From assembly GCF_050320395.1 (NCBI RefSeq), contig NZ_CP144459.1:1922001-1986000 (forward strand): a stretch of 64,000 bases of DNA, written 5' to 3'. The position numbers and the translations under genes were made by a program. The notes beneath the pieces are model-generated. The model was not told the DNA's origin. It saw only the letters and a program-made list of their open reading frames with translations, and made no database searches. This DNA is from Treponema_C sp050320395 (lineage in GTDB: Bacteria > Spirochaetota > Spirochaetia > Treponematales > Treponemataceae). Positions 25,980-34,843 of the stretch are shown piece by piece. How positions within the stretch are numbered: the stretch's first letter is position 1; each line of letters opens with the position of its first letter.

Positions 25980-26830
25980 TCCTTTATTGCTCCCGCCGTC
26001 AAACCGCTGATTAAAAAATGAGAAAATGCAAAGAAAATAATCATAACCGGTATCAGGGCAAGCGTAACGGCTGCAAAAACCAAATGCCAGTTTGCCAAAA
26101 AATTATTCATATAGCTGTATATACCCAATGGCAGCGTTCTTACATGTTTTTTTGTCAAAAAAACCAGCGGCATATAAAAATCATTCCATATGGTAACGAA
26201 ATTCAATATACCGACGGTGGCAAAAACCGGTTTTGATATCGGAACCATAATCCGTATAAATATTGAAAATTCCCCTGCCCCCTCAATTAAAGCCGATTCG
26301 TACAAAGCATTGGGTAATGTTCGAAAAAAATTCGAAAAAATAAATACGGCCAATGACATATTTGCGGTATATATAAGTATCATACCCCAAAACGTATTGG
26401 TTAAATGCATACTTCTGATTATTATAAATATGGGCAATATACCTAATTGAATCGGAAACATCATTCCCAGCAAAAAGTATATACGCAAAAAATTTCTGCC
26501 TTTAAATGTATAGCGGGACAAGCCGTATGCACACAGGGATGCGATGAACAATAAAGAAGCCAAAGACAGTACTGAAAGAAAAATACTGTTAAAAAAGTAT
26601 CGGATAAAATTATCCTGTAAAAGAATAATCCGGTAATTTTCCAATGTAAACGTTCGGGGAATCCCCAAGGTATTGTTTATCAAATCCGACTTTGTTTTAA
26701 ATGAATTAATCCCTAAAAGCGGAATCAGATACAAAGCGATTGAACAGTAAACAAAAAAGAGTATCGAAACGATAATGCCTGCGGGACTGAATACACCCCG
26801 TATTTTTTCAAAGTAACCGCGTCTTATCAT
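25976..26830 (-). CDS. Carbohydrate ABC transporter permease, MalG type
   Basis: 284 residues, six predicted membrane helices. The EAA loop is in ALYESALIEGAGEFSIFIRIMVPISKPVF, the site that contacts the ATPase. N-terminal cytoplasmic start followed by a helix at about 15-40. It begins 2 nt after the partner permease stop, with an AAGAGG ribosome site inside that gene. It forms the membrane channel of a CUT1 sugar importer. No ATPase is encoded in the operon, so a shared MsmK-like ATPase elsewhere is expected. Confidence 0.88.
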   Translation of the reverse strand: MIRRGYFEKIRGVFSPAGIIVSILFFVYCSIALYLIPLLGINSFKTKSDLINNTLGIPRTFTLENYRIILLQDNFIRYFFNSIFLSVLSLASLLFIASLCAYGLSRYTFKGRNFLRIYFLLGMMFPIQLGILPIFIIIRSMHLTNTFWGMILIYTANMSLAVFIFSNFFRTLPNALYESALIEGAGEFSIFIRIMVPISKPVFATVGILNFVTIWNDFYMPLVFLTKKHVRTLPLGIYSYMNNFLANWHLVFAAVTLALIPVMIIFFAFSHFLISGLTAGAIKE

Positions 26831-26832
26831 AA

Positions 26833-27750
26833 TTACCTCTTATCGCTGTGATTGAATTTACGGGTTAAAATATACAATTGAATTACGGTGATAATTAAAA
26901 TGATAAAAAACAATACGATACTGATTGTAGCGCCGAAGCCCATTGAAGTTTCCCCGTAATAAGAACCTCCGAAACTGAAGCGATAAAAAAACAGATTCAT
27001 AAAGTCGATTGAATTATCGATCCCGCCTTGAGGCCCTCCTACCACAAAGGGAATATCAAACTGCGTAAGTCCCCATATTGTCCCGAGAATAATATTATTT
27101 ATGAGAGCCGGTTCAAGACACGGCAAGATAATATATCTGAAGCGCTGAAAACGGTTTGCTCCGTCTATAAAAGAGGCTTCTATTAAATTTTTCGAAATGC
27201 CTTTTAAATTTGCCAAAAAAATAAACATTCCCGCGGCAATTCCCTGCCATGCAATAACAACAATCAAAAGGGGAAAGGCTTTTTGAGGATCCCCGAACCA
27301 TGCCGAAAGCCGTGATTCAAATCCCAGTTTTTTCAAAACGGTATTAATAATACCGATATTCGGATTGAAAACCAGCATTGTTAAAAAACCGACAATAGTA
27401 GAAGAAATTATATAGGGTAAAAAAATGATTGTTCTGTGAAATTTATAACCGATTATTTTTATATCAAGCCAGTATGCAATAAATAATTGAACAGGCATAA
27501 TAATACATAAAACGCTTAACACAAATGTAAAGTTATTTCCGAGTGCATTCCAAAATATTCCCGACAATCGTGCATCGGTAAAAAGATTTCGGTAATTTTC
27601 CAAACCGATAAAGGTTTTCGGACCTATCCCCGACCATTTAAAAAAACTGTAATAAACGGCGGCAAAAAGCGGGATAATCATAAACAGGGTGTATACGATA
27701 AAACCGGGGAATATAAATGCGATATAAGGTTTTTTCTTTAAAGACGGCAT
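26833..27750 (-). CDS. Carbohydrate ABC transporter permease, MalF type
   Basis: 305 residues from ATG 27750 (MPSLKKKPYIAFIFPGF). This start is chosen because GAGGAAACACATA precedes it; the open frame extends 41 codons further without a signal. Six helices, with the EAA loop in LIEASFIDGANRFQRFRYIILPCLEPAL. The opening Y-I-A-F-I-F-P-G-F matches the common start of UgpA/MalF-type subunits. It pairs with the 25976-26830 product and the upstream binding protein. Confidence 0.88.
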   Translation of the reverse strand: MPSLKKKPYIAFIFPGFIVYTLFMIIPLFAAVYYSFFKWSGIGPKTFIGLENYRNLFTDARLSGIFWNALGNNFTFVLSVLCIIMPVQLFIAYWLDIKIIGYKFHRTIIFLPYIISSTIVGFLTMLVFNPNIGIINTVLKKLGFESRLSAWFGDPQKAFPLLIVVIAWQGIAAGMFIFLANLKGISKNLIEASFIDGANRFQRFRYIILPCLEPALINNIILGTIWGLTQFDIPFVVGGPQGGIDNSIDFMNLFFYRFSFGGSYYGETSMGFGATISIVLFFIILIITVIQLYILTRKFNHSDKR

Positions 27751-27821
27751 TATGTGTTTCCTCAAAATACAAAAGAAAAAATTTTTAAAATTTACTTTTT
27801 TTACCGGCTCCGTATGGAAAA

Positions 27822-27864
27822 GAGGACAGGGCCGTCGATAAGCCGAACTGACGGCAGCCCCTCC
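27822..27864 (-). terminator. Intercistronic hairpin between binding protein and permease
   Basis: A GC-rich stem (GCCGTC/GACGGC with further G-C pairs outside, about 27822-27864) lies just after the binding-protein stop and before the permease gene. It probably protects or partly terminates the transcript so that the binding protein is made in excess. Confidence 0.5.
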
Positions 27865-27881
27865 CCTTCTCAAACACGGAA

Positions 27882-29123
27882 TTATTTCATTGCCTTATCC
27901 AGCATATGGACAAATTGATCAACCGTATATTTTCCCGACAAAAGCTTTACGTTGTCCTGTTCCCACAATTGCGTCGGAGCCATTCCTTCTTTTGCAAAAT
28001 CGCCGAGAATAGTATAAAAACTGTTTACCTGCAAATCGTTTTTTACAATATCCGTTATCAAAGGATCATCGGTTACTATGCCTGCCAAACCGGGAACGGC
28101 TTTAAGCTCGTTAATCCATATCTGCTGAGATTCTTTTGAAGCGAGGTACTGCGCCAACCTTAAAGCCTCTTGAGGATGTTCGGTTTTACTGTAAATACAA
28201 AAGCCGGTATCATAGGTTACAACCATCGGCCGCTTACCGTCCTTTGTAGGAAGCTGGAAGGCGCCTATCTTTAAATCGGGGTTGTTTTTATTAAAGGTAT
28301 TTGCATTCCATGAACCGGTTATAGTCATCGCAGCTTCACCCTTAGAAAAAGCGAGTAATTGTCCGCCTTCATCAATACCGAGATAACCCGAACCGTAGTA
28401 ACCTTTTTCTCCCCATTCAAGCATTTTGTTAAATGCGGCTTTTACTCTGGGGTCGTTTACCCTTGCCTTACCCGCCGTTGCTTCATCAAGCCAGTCGGGA
28501 TGCATCGCAGCCAAAATAGGCTCAAAATGGAAAAGAATACTCCATGAGAACATACCCCCGAATGATATGGGTACAACCTTGTTTGCCTTTAATGTTTCCA
28601 GAATTTTTTCAAAATCGGCAAAGTTTTTGGGCTCCTGCAAGCCGTATTTTTTAAAAATGTCTTTATTATAATATACGGCCCTTGTTCCGATTGTGGCACC
28701 GGGAGTAAGATATTGTTTTCCCCCGATTTTAGTCATTTTCATAGACATATCGGTATATGCACTGACATCAATCTTATTCGTTAAATCCATAACCGCATCC
28801 TGCTTTACCAGATTTGCCAAATCGGTTGTCGCCGTACCGTTGGTCCAAAACAAATCGGGAGCTTCACCCGCTTGAATAGTGGTAGCCAACAAAGCATAAT
28901 ATTGGTCCGGTGTTTTTATTTCATACTCAACCTTAATATTCGGATTTTTCAGCATAAAATTTTCAAGCGTTTTTTTCAACGGAGCTTCAAATTGGGGAGT
29001 ATGTTCCCAAATAGTAAGCGTTACGCGTTCCGTTTTCTTTGTCTCTTTGTTTCCCCCGGCAAATGCATTAAAAGTAAGTGCAAGCATCAGGGAGAAAATA
29101 AAGATAATTCCGAGTTTTTTCAT
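27882..29123 (-). CDS. Sugar ABC transporter substrate-binding protein (CUT1)
   Basis: 413 residues from ATG 29123, which follows AGGAGG at the normal distance. The signal peptide is about 1-22 (ALTFNAFAG). The first mature strand, VTLTIWEHTPQFEAPLKKTLENFMLKNPNIKVEYE, is the standard start of extracellular solute-binding protein family 1. Later PDLFWTNGTATTDLANL and GEAAMTITGSWNANTF are typical hinge and ligand-site segments. It is first in an operon with two permeases and a cytoplasmic GH78-like enzyme, so a plant- or host-derived oligosaccharide is a likely ligand. Confidence 0.88.
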   Translation of the reverse strand: MKKLGIIFIFSLMLALTFNAFAGGNKETKKTERVTLTIWEHTPQFEAPLKKTLENFMLKNPNIKVEYEIKTPDQYYALLATTIQAGEAPDLFWTNGTATTDLANLVKQDAVMDLTNKIDVSAYTDMSMKMTKIGGKQYLTPGATIGTRAVYYNKDIFKKYGLQEPKNFADFEKILETLKANKVVPISFGGMFSWSILFHFEPILAAMHPDWLDEATAGKARVNDPRVKAAFNKMLEWGEKGYYGSGYLGIDEGGQLLAFSKGEAAMTITGSWNANTFNKNNPDLKIGAFQLPTKDGKRPMVVTYDTGFCIYSKTEHPQEALRLAQYLASKESQQIWINELKAVPGLAGIVTDDPLITDIVKNDLQVNSFYTILGDFAKEGMAPTQLWEQDNVKLLSGKYTVDQFVHMLDKAMK

Positions 29124-29251
29124 GTTTCCTCCTAACAAATATGAATTACGTATATTATGATATAATCGTATATCCGATTTTGTCGATGCATTTAATTAAG
29201 AATTATATATAATAATCATATAAGCCGGAAAAAAATCATACAAATCTCATA

Positions 29252-30748
29252 TTACAGTTCACAATTCTCACAATCTTTTTTTTGATACTGTGTTATAGTG
29301 GTTTTTGTTATTTTTCTGAAAATTCGTGAAAAATAATTGGGATTTGCATAACCGCATTTATATGCAATTTCTTTTGCGGAAAGATTCGTCGTCTTAATAA
29401 GCTCCAAGGCATACCGGATACGTTTTTCATTGACATAATCCGTATAATTTTTATGTACGTTTTTTTTAAATACGGTCGAAAGATAATTCGGATTTATTCC
29501 GAACATATCGGCTATAATAACAAGCCGCAGATCACTTTCAAGATGACTGTTTATATACGCTTTTATGTTAAAAATAATTTTATGTTCCTGCTTGCCCTGC
29601 GTGATTTGATGTGAAATACGCAACAAAACATTCTCCAGCCATGATCGCAGTTCTTCCCAATCATCAAAGGTCATAATGCGGCGATAATATGACTGCCCGT
29701 CGCTAATAGTTTTTTCGCTTATATCCTCTCTTCCCGTTTGCCGTATACAATGCAAAAGATGTTTTACCGCAAAAATCGCTTCGGCTTTCACCGACTCGGA
29801 GGATACTCTTTTTTCTCTTGCGGCATAAAAAAATCTATTAAGAGTTTGAACCCATTTTTTTTCCGAATTATCAAAATCGATTGCAAAAGTTAATGTCCGA
29901 TCCCAATACGCAGGTTGTGTTTTTTCAGTCAATACGGCACTGTTCTTTTTATAGAATAAGGTATCGACTATTTGTAGGGCTTGATTATATGCTTGTACGA
30001 TACTTTGCCCCGGAGACATCGGATAATATGCAATAAAAACCCTGCGGTTGATATACTTTGATACGGATACTCTGATCTTTCTTAACAGTTCCAATCCGAT
30101 ATTTTCCGATGATGTACGGTTTATACCTGTGGATAAAAGCAAAACCAGATCTTTTTGTTCACCTATAAAAAGTTCCATCGGAATATGTATATCGTTATGG
30201 ATAAGCTGACAGAGCATCGGAATGTCGGGATACCACGGTACTTCCGTATTTTTATCATAAGGCTCCGATTTAAATCTGATAATTGCAAGAGTTCCCGGAT
30301 TCTCCGGAATGACGGCAGACATATCGGAAACAGGCATAAGAGGTTTTTTCTTTCGCTCAATATTATCCTGTTCCGATGCGGGAAAGATTCGTGTAAACAG
30401 TTTTTCAAGTGCGTTTTTATCTATATCCTTTTTTAAAATATAATCGCAGGCCCCGGCTAAAAAAGCTTTATGTACCAGTTCGTAGTCATCATGGCAGCTT
30501 AGAACGGCAATTTTTATATCCGGCTTGACTTCTTTTACTTTTGAAATCAATTCCAAGCCATCCATCTCGGGCATTCCTATATCGGTTAAAAGAAGGTCCG
30601 GAGATTTTTCAATACAGGATTTTAACGCTTCCCGAGCGTTCGTACAGGCGGCAAGTATTTCATATTGTGAATTACACTCGGTTATCAACGACGAAATACC
30701 GCAAAGAACCAATTTCTCATCATCAACAATTATTACCGTTCTTGACAT
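29252..30748 (-). CDS. YesN-type response regulator, AraC output
   Basis: 498 residues. The REC domain (1-125) has the acidic pair D9/D10, the phospho-acceptor D56 in LLLTDIGMPEMDG, and the lysine segment YILKKDID. A middle region (about 150-380) of unknown fold follows. The C-terminus (about 395-495) is an AraC-type double helix-turn-helix with DLRLVIIADMFGINPNYLSTVFKKNVHKNYTDYVNEKRI and NLSAKEIAYKCGYANPNYFSRIFRKITK. It lies 4 nt after its kinase and just upstream of the sugar-uptake operon on the same strand, which it probably activates. Confidence 0.92.
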   Translation of the reverse strand: MSRTVIIVDDEKLVLCGISSLITECNSQYEILAACTNAREALKSCIEKSPDLLLTDIGMPEMDGLELISKVKEVKPDIKIAVLSCHDDYELVHKAFLAGACDYILKKDIDKNALEKLFTRIFPASEQDNIERKKKPLMPVSDMSAVIPENPGTLAIIRFKSEPYDKNTEVPWYPDIPMLCQLIHNDIHIPMELFIGEQKDLVLLLSTGINRTSSENIGLELLRKIRVSVSKYINRRVFIAYYPMSPGQSIVQAYNQALQIVDTLFYKKNSAVLTEKTQPAYWDRTLTFAIDFDNSEKKWVQTLNRFFYAAREKRVSSESVKAEAIFAVKHLLHCIRQTGREDISEKTISDGQSYYRRIMTFDDWEELRSWLENVLLRISHQITQGKQEHKIIFNIKAYINSHLESDLRLVIIADMFGINPNYLSTVFKKNVHKNYTDYVNEKRIRYALELIKTTNLSAKEIAYKCGYANPNYFSRIFRKITKTTITQYQKKDCENCEL

Positions 30749-30752
30749 ATTT

Positions 30753-32465
30753 TTACACCGCTATTGGAAGATTGATTACTACGGTCGTTCCCCTTTTAGG
30801 TATACTGTTTATTTTTATACCGAATTGCGGGCCGTAATTCAAATGTAAACGGCGTTCTACGGAAGCCAGTCCGGTATGAGGCCGGGAAAAATCCTGTAGA
30901 GATTCCACATTAAAACCTTTTCCGTTATCTTTAATAGTTAATATAAGATTGCCGTTCCCGGAAGAAGCCGTTATCTTAACGGTACCCGTTGTTCTGTAAT
31001 CTTTAAATCCGTGAATAATGGAATTTTCGACGATAGTTTGAATCATAAATTTATTAATCAAAACTTTTTTAAATTTTTGAGGAATTTTAATAATAAGATT
31101 TATATCCGAATACCTCATTTGTTGAATAAGAACATATTCTTTTATAAGATCAAGTTCTTCTTCCAAGGGAATAAGATTTTTTTTATAATCGGAAGCATAA
31201 CGCATAAGCTTATCCATGGCAACAACCATTTTTTGAATATTCTCCTGTTTATTTATAATCGCCATCCACTTTATCGTATCCAAAGTATTATAGATAAAAT
31301 GCGGACTGATATGATTTCTCAGCGCTTTCAGCTCCGCCTCCGTTTTAAGACGCTCGGTTTGTGCAACCTCATCTATGAGCTGTTCAATTCTCAGTGACAT
31401 TTCACGGAGTTTTTCATGCAGCTTAATAATTTCATCGGGCACACGGTTATACTTTACAGGCTCCGGTATTGCCAGGTTTTTACTTCCTATTTTATCCACA
31501 CATTCGGCAAGGAGATTGATAGGGCGGCTGATACCTTTTGAAAAAAAGTATAAAAGAAAAATCAGCAATAAGCTGAAAATTATCAGGGCTGCAATCAAAC
31601 CCGTCCGCAATTTTAATATTGTATCAAGAACATTTTTTTCTTCCAATTCTCTTATAAAATACCAGCCTGTTTCTTTTGACCGGGCAAAAATAAAATAAGA
31701 TCTTTTTTGATCATTTTTAATCGGTATATAACCGAAACTTCCCGCCTTACCGCTAAGAATATTGTCAAATCCGAAATCAGTAATCCGAGTCCCTATTTTG
31801 GACTTATCGTGTGCCGATATAACTATACCTTCTGCATCCAAAACATAGTCATTGCCTAAATTGTCGGGAATTGAACCCGCATAAATGTCATCAAAAAAAT
31901 CTTCACGTATAAAAAAAAGCAGGGTACCTATTTCGCGGTTATTTTTACGGATAAGCCTCATCATTCCGAAATAAAAACCGTCGACACCGAAATCCGTTTT
32001 TAAAGCCGATGTCGGAAGCCAGTCAGCACGTCCGGGAATACGTATATATTTATATTGATTATCGGTAAAATAATTTTCGACAGCATGAAACTTCGTGCCG
32101 CGCATAATTAAAAAAGAGTCTGAGCGCAATATCGCAGACATTAAATACTTATCGGAATTAACCATTCCGTCAAGGATTTCGGAAATTATCGATTCGTGAT
32201 TTTTTTCCATGTTTCCGCTTATACCGGTTTTATATAAATAGTCTATTATATTTTGGTTATAGTAAATTTGCATTGAAGCTTTATTATAGTTATTTAATAA
32301 TATATCTATTCTTTTTACCGATTCTCTTACTACAAGCTCACTTGCAGCAAGAGTTCTTTTTTCTATCAGAGTTATACCGATTTGTAATATAACGATAAAA
32401 AATATAATAGCCGGCAGTACGATTACGGGAATAAACGTATAAAATATTCTTTTTTGCAGGGTCAT
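30753..32465 (-). CDS. YesM-type sensor histidine kinase
   Basis: 570 residues from ATG 32465. A helix (about 8-28), an extracytoplasmic Cache-like domain (about 30-275, ending in FIFARSKETGWYFIRELE), and a second helix (about 283-303) lead to HAMP (about 305-360). The phospho-His lies in LRNHISPHFIYNTLDTIKW, the HisK_7TM/YesM-type box (usually Q-I-x-P-H-F-L-Y-N-T-L). The ATPase has NSIIHGF (N box) and DNGKGF plus GLASVERRL (G boxes). It likely senses an extracellular sugar or the binding protein and phosphorylates the adjacent regulator. Confidence 0.92.
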   Translation of the reverse strand: MTLQKRIFYTFIPVIVLPAIIFFIVILQIGITLIEKRTLAASELVVRESVKRIDILLNNYNKASMQIYYNQNIIDYLYKTGISGNMEKNHESIISEILDGMVNSDKYLMSAILRSDSFLIMRGTKFHAVENYFTDNQYKYIRIPGRADWLPTSALKTDFGVDGFYFGMMRLIRKNNREIGTLLFFIREDFFDDIYAGSIPDNLGNDYVLDAEGIVISAHDKSKIGTRITDFGFDNILSGKAGSFGYIPIKNDQKRSYFIFARSKETGWYFIRELEEKNVLDTILKLRTGLIAALIIFSLLLIFLLYFFSKGISRPINLLAECVDKIGSKNLAIPEPVKYNRVPDEIIKLHEKLREMSLRIEQLIDEVAQTERLKTEAELKALRNHISPHFIYNTLDTIKWMAIINKQENIQKMVVAMDKLMRYASDYKKNLIPLEEELDLIKEYVLIQQMRYSDINLIIKIPQKFKKVLINKFMIQTIVENSIIHGFKDYRTTGTVKITASSGNGNLILTIKDNGKGFNVESLQDFSRPHTGLASVERRLHLNYGPQFGIKINSIPKRGTTVVINLPIAV

Positions 32466-32471
32466 AATCGC

Positions 32472-32500
32472 ATGATAATGCTTCAATATCCCGTTGTCAA
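32472..32500 (-). promoter_or_regulatory. Promoter of the kinase-regulator pair, leaderless spacing
   Basis: TTGACA (32500-32495), a 17-nt spacer and TATCAT (32477-32472), then six bases and ATG at 32465. It sits in the short gap after the cca stop, so the kinase gene is not just read through from cca. No Shine-Dalgarno sequence is present. Confidence 0.65.
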
Positions 32501-32501
32501 T

Positions 32502-33953
32502 TCACTGAAGTGTACTACAGGGTTCACCCTGTTTTACCCCTTTATTTACCGCAATTTCCAAAAGCTTTTCCTTTGTATTACATGCGGGGTCGTCCAAAAC
32601 GGTTTGCAAGAGTTCTTCCAAAAGAAGGCCCAAGCCGCGCCCGGAAGGAATGCCCGCTTCGATTAAATCCCTGCCGCTTAGGGCCAAATCTTTTAAGCCT
32701 ATGGCGTTTTTTTGAGCTGATTCTTTATCTATACGCTCCTTTAATTCCAAAAGGTCGGCACTCCACGTTCCCGTATGCAAAATCGGTGCCGAATTGGTCA
32801 TACCGGAAGCATCGGCAATCCGTAAGTCGAATAAATCGCTTAAAGCCTGCTCAAGGTTTCCCAAACCGGCAGGAGGCGTAATGCGCGCCATAAAACGGCG
32901 GACGGCGGCATCCGTCCACGAGGATTCATAATGGAACATGTGGTGTAAAACTAAAAAACTTACATAGCGCACGGTTTTTGACGGAAAACGCAAGCGTTCC
33001 AAAATACGGGTACACAGGGCCGCCCCTTCTTTTTCGTGCGAATAAAAGGTAATGCAGTCGATATTGTTTTTTGTTACCTCGTTTTTAACGGGCGGCTTTC
33101 CGATGTCGTGAAAAAGGGCGGCAAGCCGTATCGTAAGCAGGTTGTCTTCTTTTTGAGAGCGCGACAGCGCATGGTCGCAGGCATAAAAAAGGTGGTCGAG
33201 TACGTCGAAACGGTGATGACCGCGCCCGTCAGCCTGATTTACGCCGCGGCAGGATGCAAGTTCGGGTATAAAGATGCTTAAAATGCCCGTTTGTTCAAGC
33301 AGGGATAAGCCGTAAGACGGCTTTTCGGATAAAAGGATTTTTATAAACTCGTCGCGGAAGCGCTCAAGGCTTACTCCGGCAATTTTTTCGCGGGCACCGG
33401 AAATTGCGCCGAGGGTTTTTTCTTCAATTGTAAAATTCAATGTTGAAGCAAAGCGGATTGCACGTACCGGGCGCAAGCCGTCTTCGTTAAACCGCTGTGA
33501 AGGCTCTCCCACGCAGCGGATGTTTTTTGACTTAATGTCTTTTTTACCGTCAAAGGGGTCGAAGATGTGCCCGTCTTTTAAGGAGACCGCGATTGCGTTC
33601 ATCGTAAAGTCGCGCCGTGCCAAGTCTTCTTCTATACCGCTTACATATTGTACCGCGTCGGGGTGCCGTCCGTCGGAATAGCCTTTTTCGGTTCTGAATG
33701 TCGTAACCTCGATGTGATGTCCCGTAAAGATAACGGTAACCGTTCCGTGTTCGATACCCGTCGGAATTACGCGCTTAAAAAGGGCGCATACCTGTTCGGG
33801 CTGTGCGTCGGTTGCTATATCCCAGTCGGAAGCCTTTTTCCCGCGCACAATATCGCGCACGGCCCCTCCGACAAGCCAGGCTTCAAAGCCCGCATCCGAA
33901 AAAATGCGGTTTATTTTTTGTAATACGGGTGGTACAGATATGCTTTTTATCAT
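32502..33953 (-). CDS. cca: CCA tRNA nucleotidyltransferase / poly(A) polymerase family
   Basis: 483 residues. The class II nucleotidyltransferase head has LVGGAVRDIVRGKKASDWDIATDA, with the G-G-x-V-R-D and D-x-D metal motifs. RRDFTMNAIA follows, then the RNA-binding helices, an HD-domain segment with AALFHDIGKPPVKNE, and FSHE-like YSHEKEGA. Adds or repairs the tRNA 3' CCA end. The HD part resembles bacterial CCA enzymes with phosphatase/phosphodiesterase activity. ATG 33953 follows a -10 box by six bases. Confidence 0.92.
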   Translation of the reverse strand: MIKSISVPPVLQKINRIFSDAGFEAWLVGGAVRDIVRGKKASDWDIATDAQPEQVCALFKRVIPTGIEHGTVTVIFTGHHIEVTTFRTEKGYSDGRHPDAVQYVSGIEEDLARRDFTMNAIAVSLKDGHIFDPFDGKKDIKSKNIRCVGEPSQRFNEDGLRPVRAIRFASTLNFTIEEKTLGAISGAREKIAGVSLERFRDEFIKILLSEKPSYGLSLLEQTGILSIFIPELASCRGVNQADGRGHHRFDVLDHLFYACDHALSRSQKEDNLLTIRLAALFHDIGKPPVKNEVTKNNIDCITFYSHEKEGAALCTRILERLRFPSKTVRYVSFLVLHHMFHYESSWTDAAVRRFMARITPPAGLGNLEQALSDLFDLRIADASGMTNSAPILHTGTWSADLLELKERIDKESAQKNAIGLKDLALSGRDLIEAGIPSGRGLGLLLEELLQTVLDDPACNTKEKLLEIAVNKGVKQGEPCSTLQ

Positions 33954-33959
33954 ACAATG

Positions 33960-33987
33960 AGTATAGCCTATTGCGCTCCTTTGTAAA
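33960..33987 (-). promoter_or_regulatory. cca promoter, leaderless spacing
   Basis: TTTACA (33987-33982), a 16-nt spacer and TATACT (33965-33960), then six bases to ATG 33953. Confidence 0.55.
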
Positions 33988-34025
33988 AGTGCCGCGATAA
34001 GATTGATTTACAGGACGGTTTGATT

Positions 34026-34835
34026 GTGAAGCCCCTTTTAATTTTTACCGGCGCCCTGCATCCCGAAAAGGCGGTGTTTGAGCGTTTTATGCACGATTTT
34101 GACGAGCCCTGCTTTGTGATTGCAGCCGATTCGGGGCTCCTCTGCGCCCGGGAATTCGGTTATATACCCGATTTGATTGTCGGCGATATGGACAGTTTAA
34201 CGGATAAAAGCCTTTTATCGGCCTATCCCGAAGATAAAATCCGCATATTCGAGCGCGATAAAGCCGAAAGCGACACCGTCCTTGCCCTCGAAAAAGCTTT
34301 TGCAAAGCGTCCAGAGCTTGAAGCGCGGGGTTCGGAGCTTTTGTCCCGTAATTCCGGTTTGAGCGCGCAAACGCGGAAAAACGTCCCGGCCTCTGTACAA
34401 CTTCATGGGAGCGGCTCGGCGGCTGAAGGGACGGGCGGGCACAATATGCCGATTATCCTGTGCGGAGGCGACGGCGGAAGAATAGACCACTTGCTCGGCA
34501 TTGTAAAGCAATTCGAGCGCGCCTTTTTCCCGGATATATGGCTGTGCCGCGAACAAGCCGTATACAGCCTGCGTCCCGCTTCCGACGGCAAGGGCGCGAT
34601 TCTAAAGTTTGCCGCCGAACGCTGTGCCGAACATATGTCGGTTTTTCCCGTGCCCGTAAAAGACGGTGAATATAAAATATATTCCGAAGGCTTGGAATGG
34701 CCGCTTGATAATTTGGATTGGAAAAACGAAGCGTTCAGCTTAAGCAACAGGGTGCGCGCCGATTATCTTGCGCACAAAAAGCGGGTGGTACTGCGCGCGG
34801 AAAAAGGCGCCTTTATAGCGATAGTTCCGTATTAG
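34026..34835 (+). CDS. thiN: Thiamine pyrophosphokinase with a low-complexity insertion
   Basis: 269 residues from GTG 34026, which has GGACGG seven bases upstream; TTG 34020 would be too close. Typical TPK text: VIAADSGLLCAREFGYIPDLIVGDMDS (thiamine/metal site), ERDKAESDTVLALEKA, then CGGDGGRIDHLLG (G-x-x-G-G-R-x-D-H). Makes thiamine diphosphate from thiamine and ATP. Between the two motifs lies an extra stretch of roughly 40 residues (AFAKRPELEARGSELL...GSGSAAEGTGGHN), Gly/Ser/Ala-rich and absent from usual TPKs. It ends 8 nt from the convergent CPBP gene. Confidence 0.88.
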   Translation: MKPLLIFTGALHPEKAVFERFMHDFDEPCFVIAADSGLLCAREFGYIPDLIVGDMDSLTDKSLLSAYPEDKIRIFERDKAESDTVLALEKAFAKRPELEARGSELLSRNSGLSAQTRKNVPASVQLHGSGSAAEGTGGHNMPIILCGGDGGRIDHLLGIVKQFERAFFPDIWLCREQAVYSLRPASDGKGAILKFAAERCAEHMSVFPVPVKDGEYKIYSEGLEWPLDNLDWKNEAFSLSNRVRADYLAHKKRVVLRAEKGAFIAIVPY

Positions 34836-34843
34836 GGGATAAA

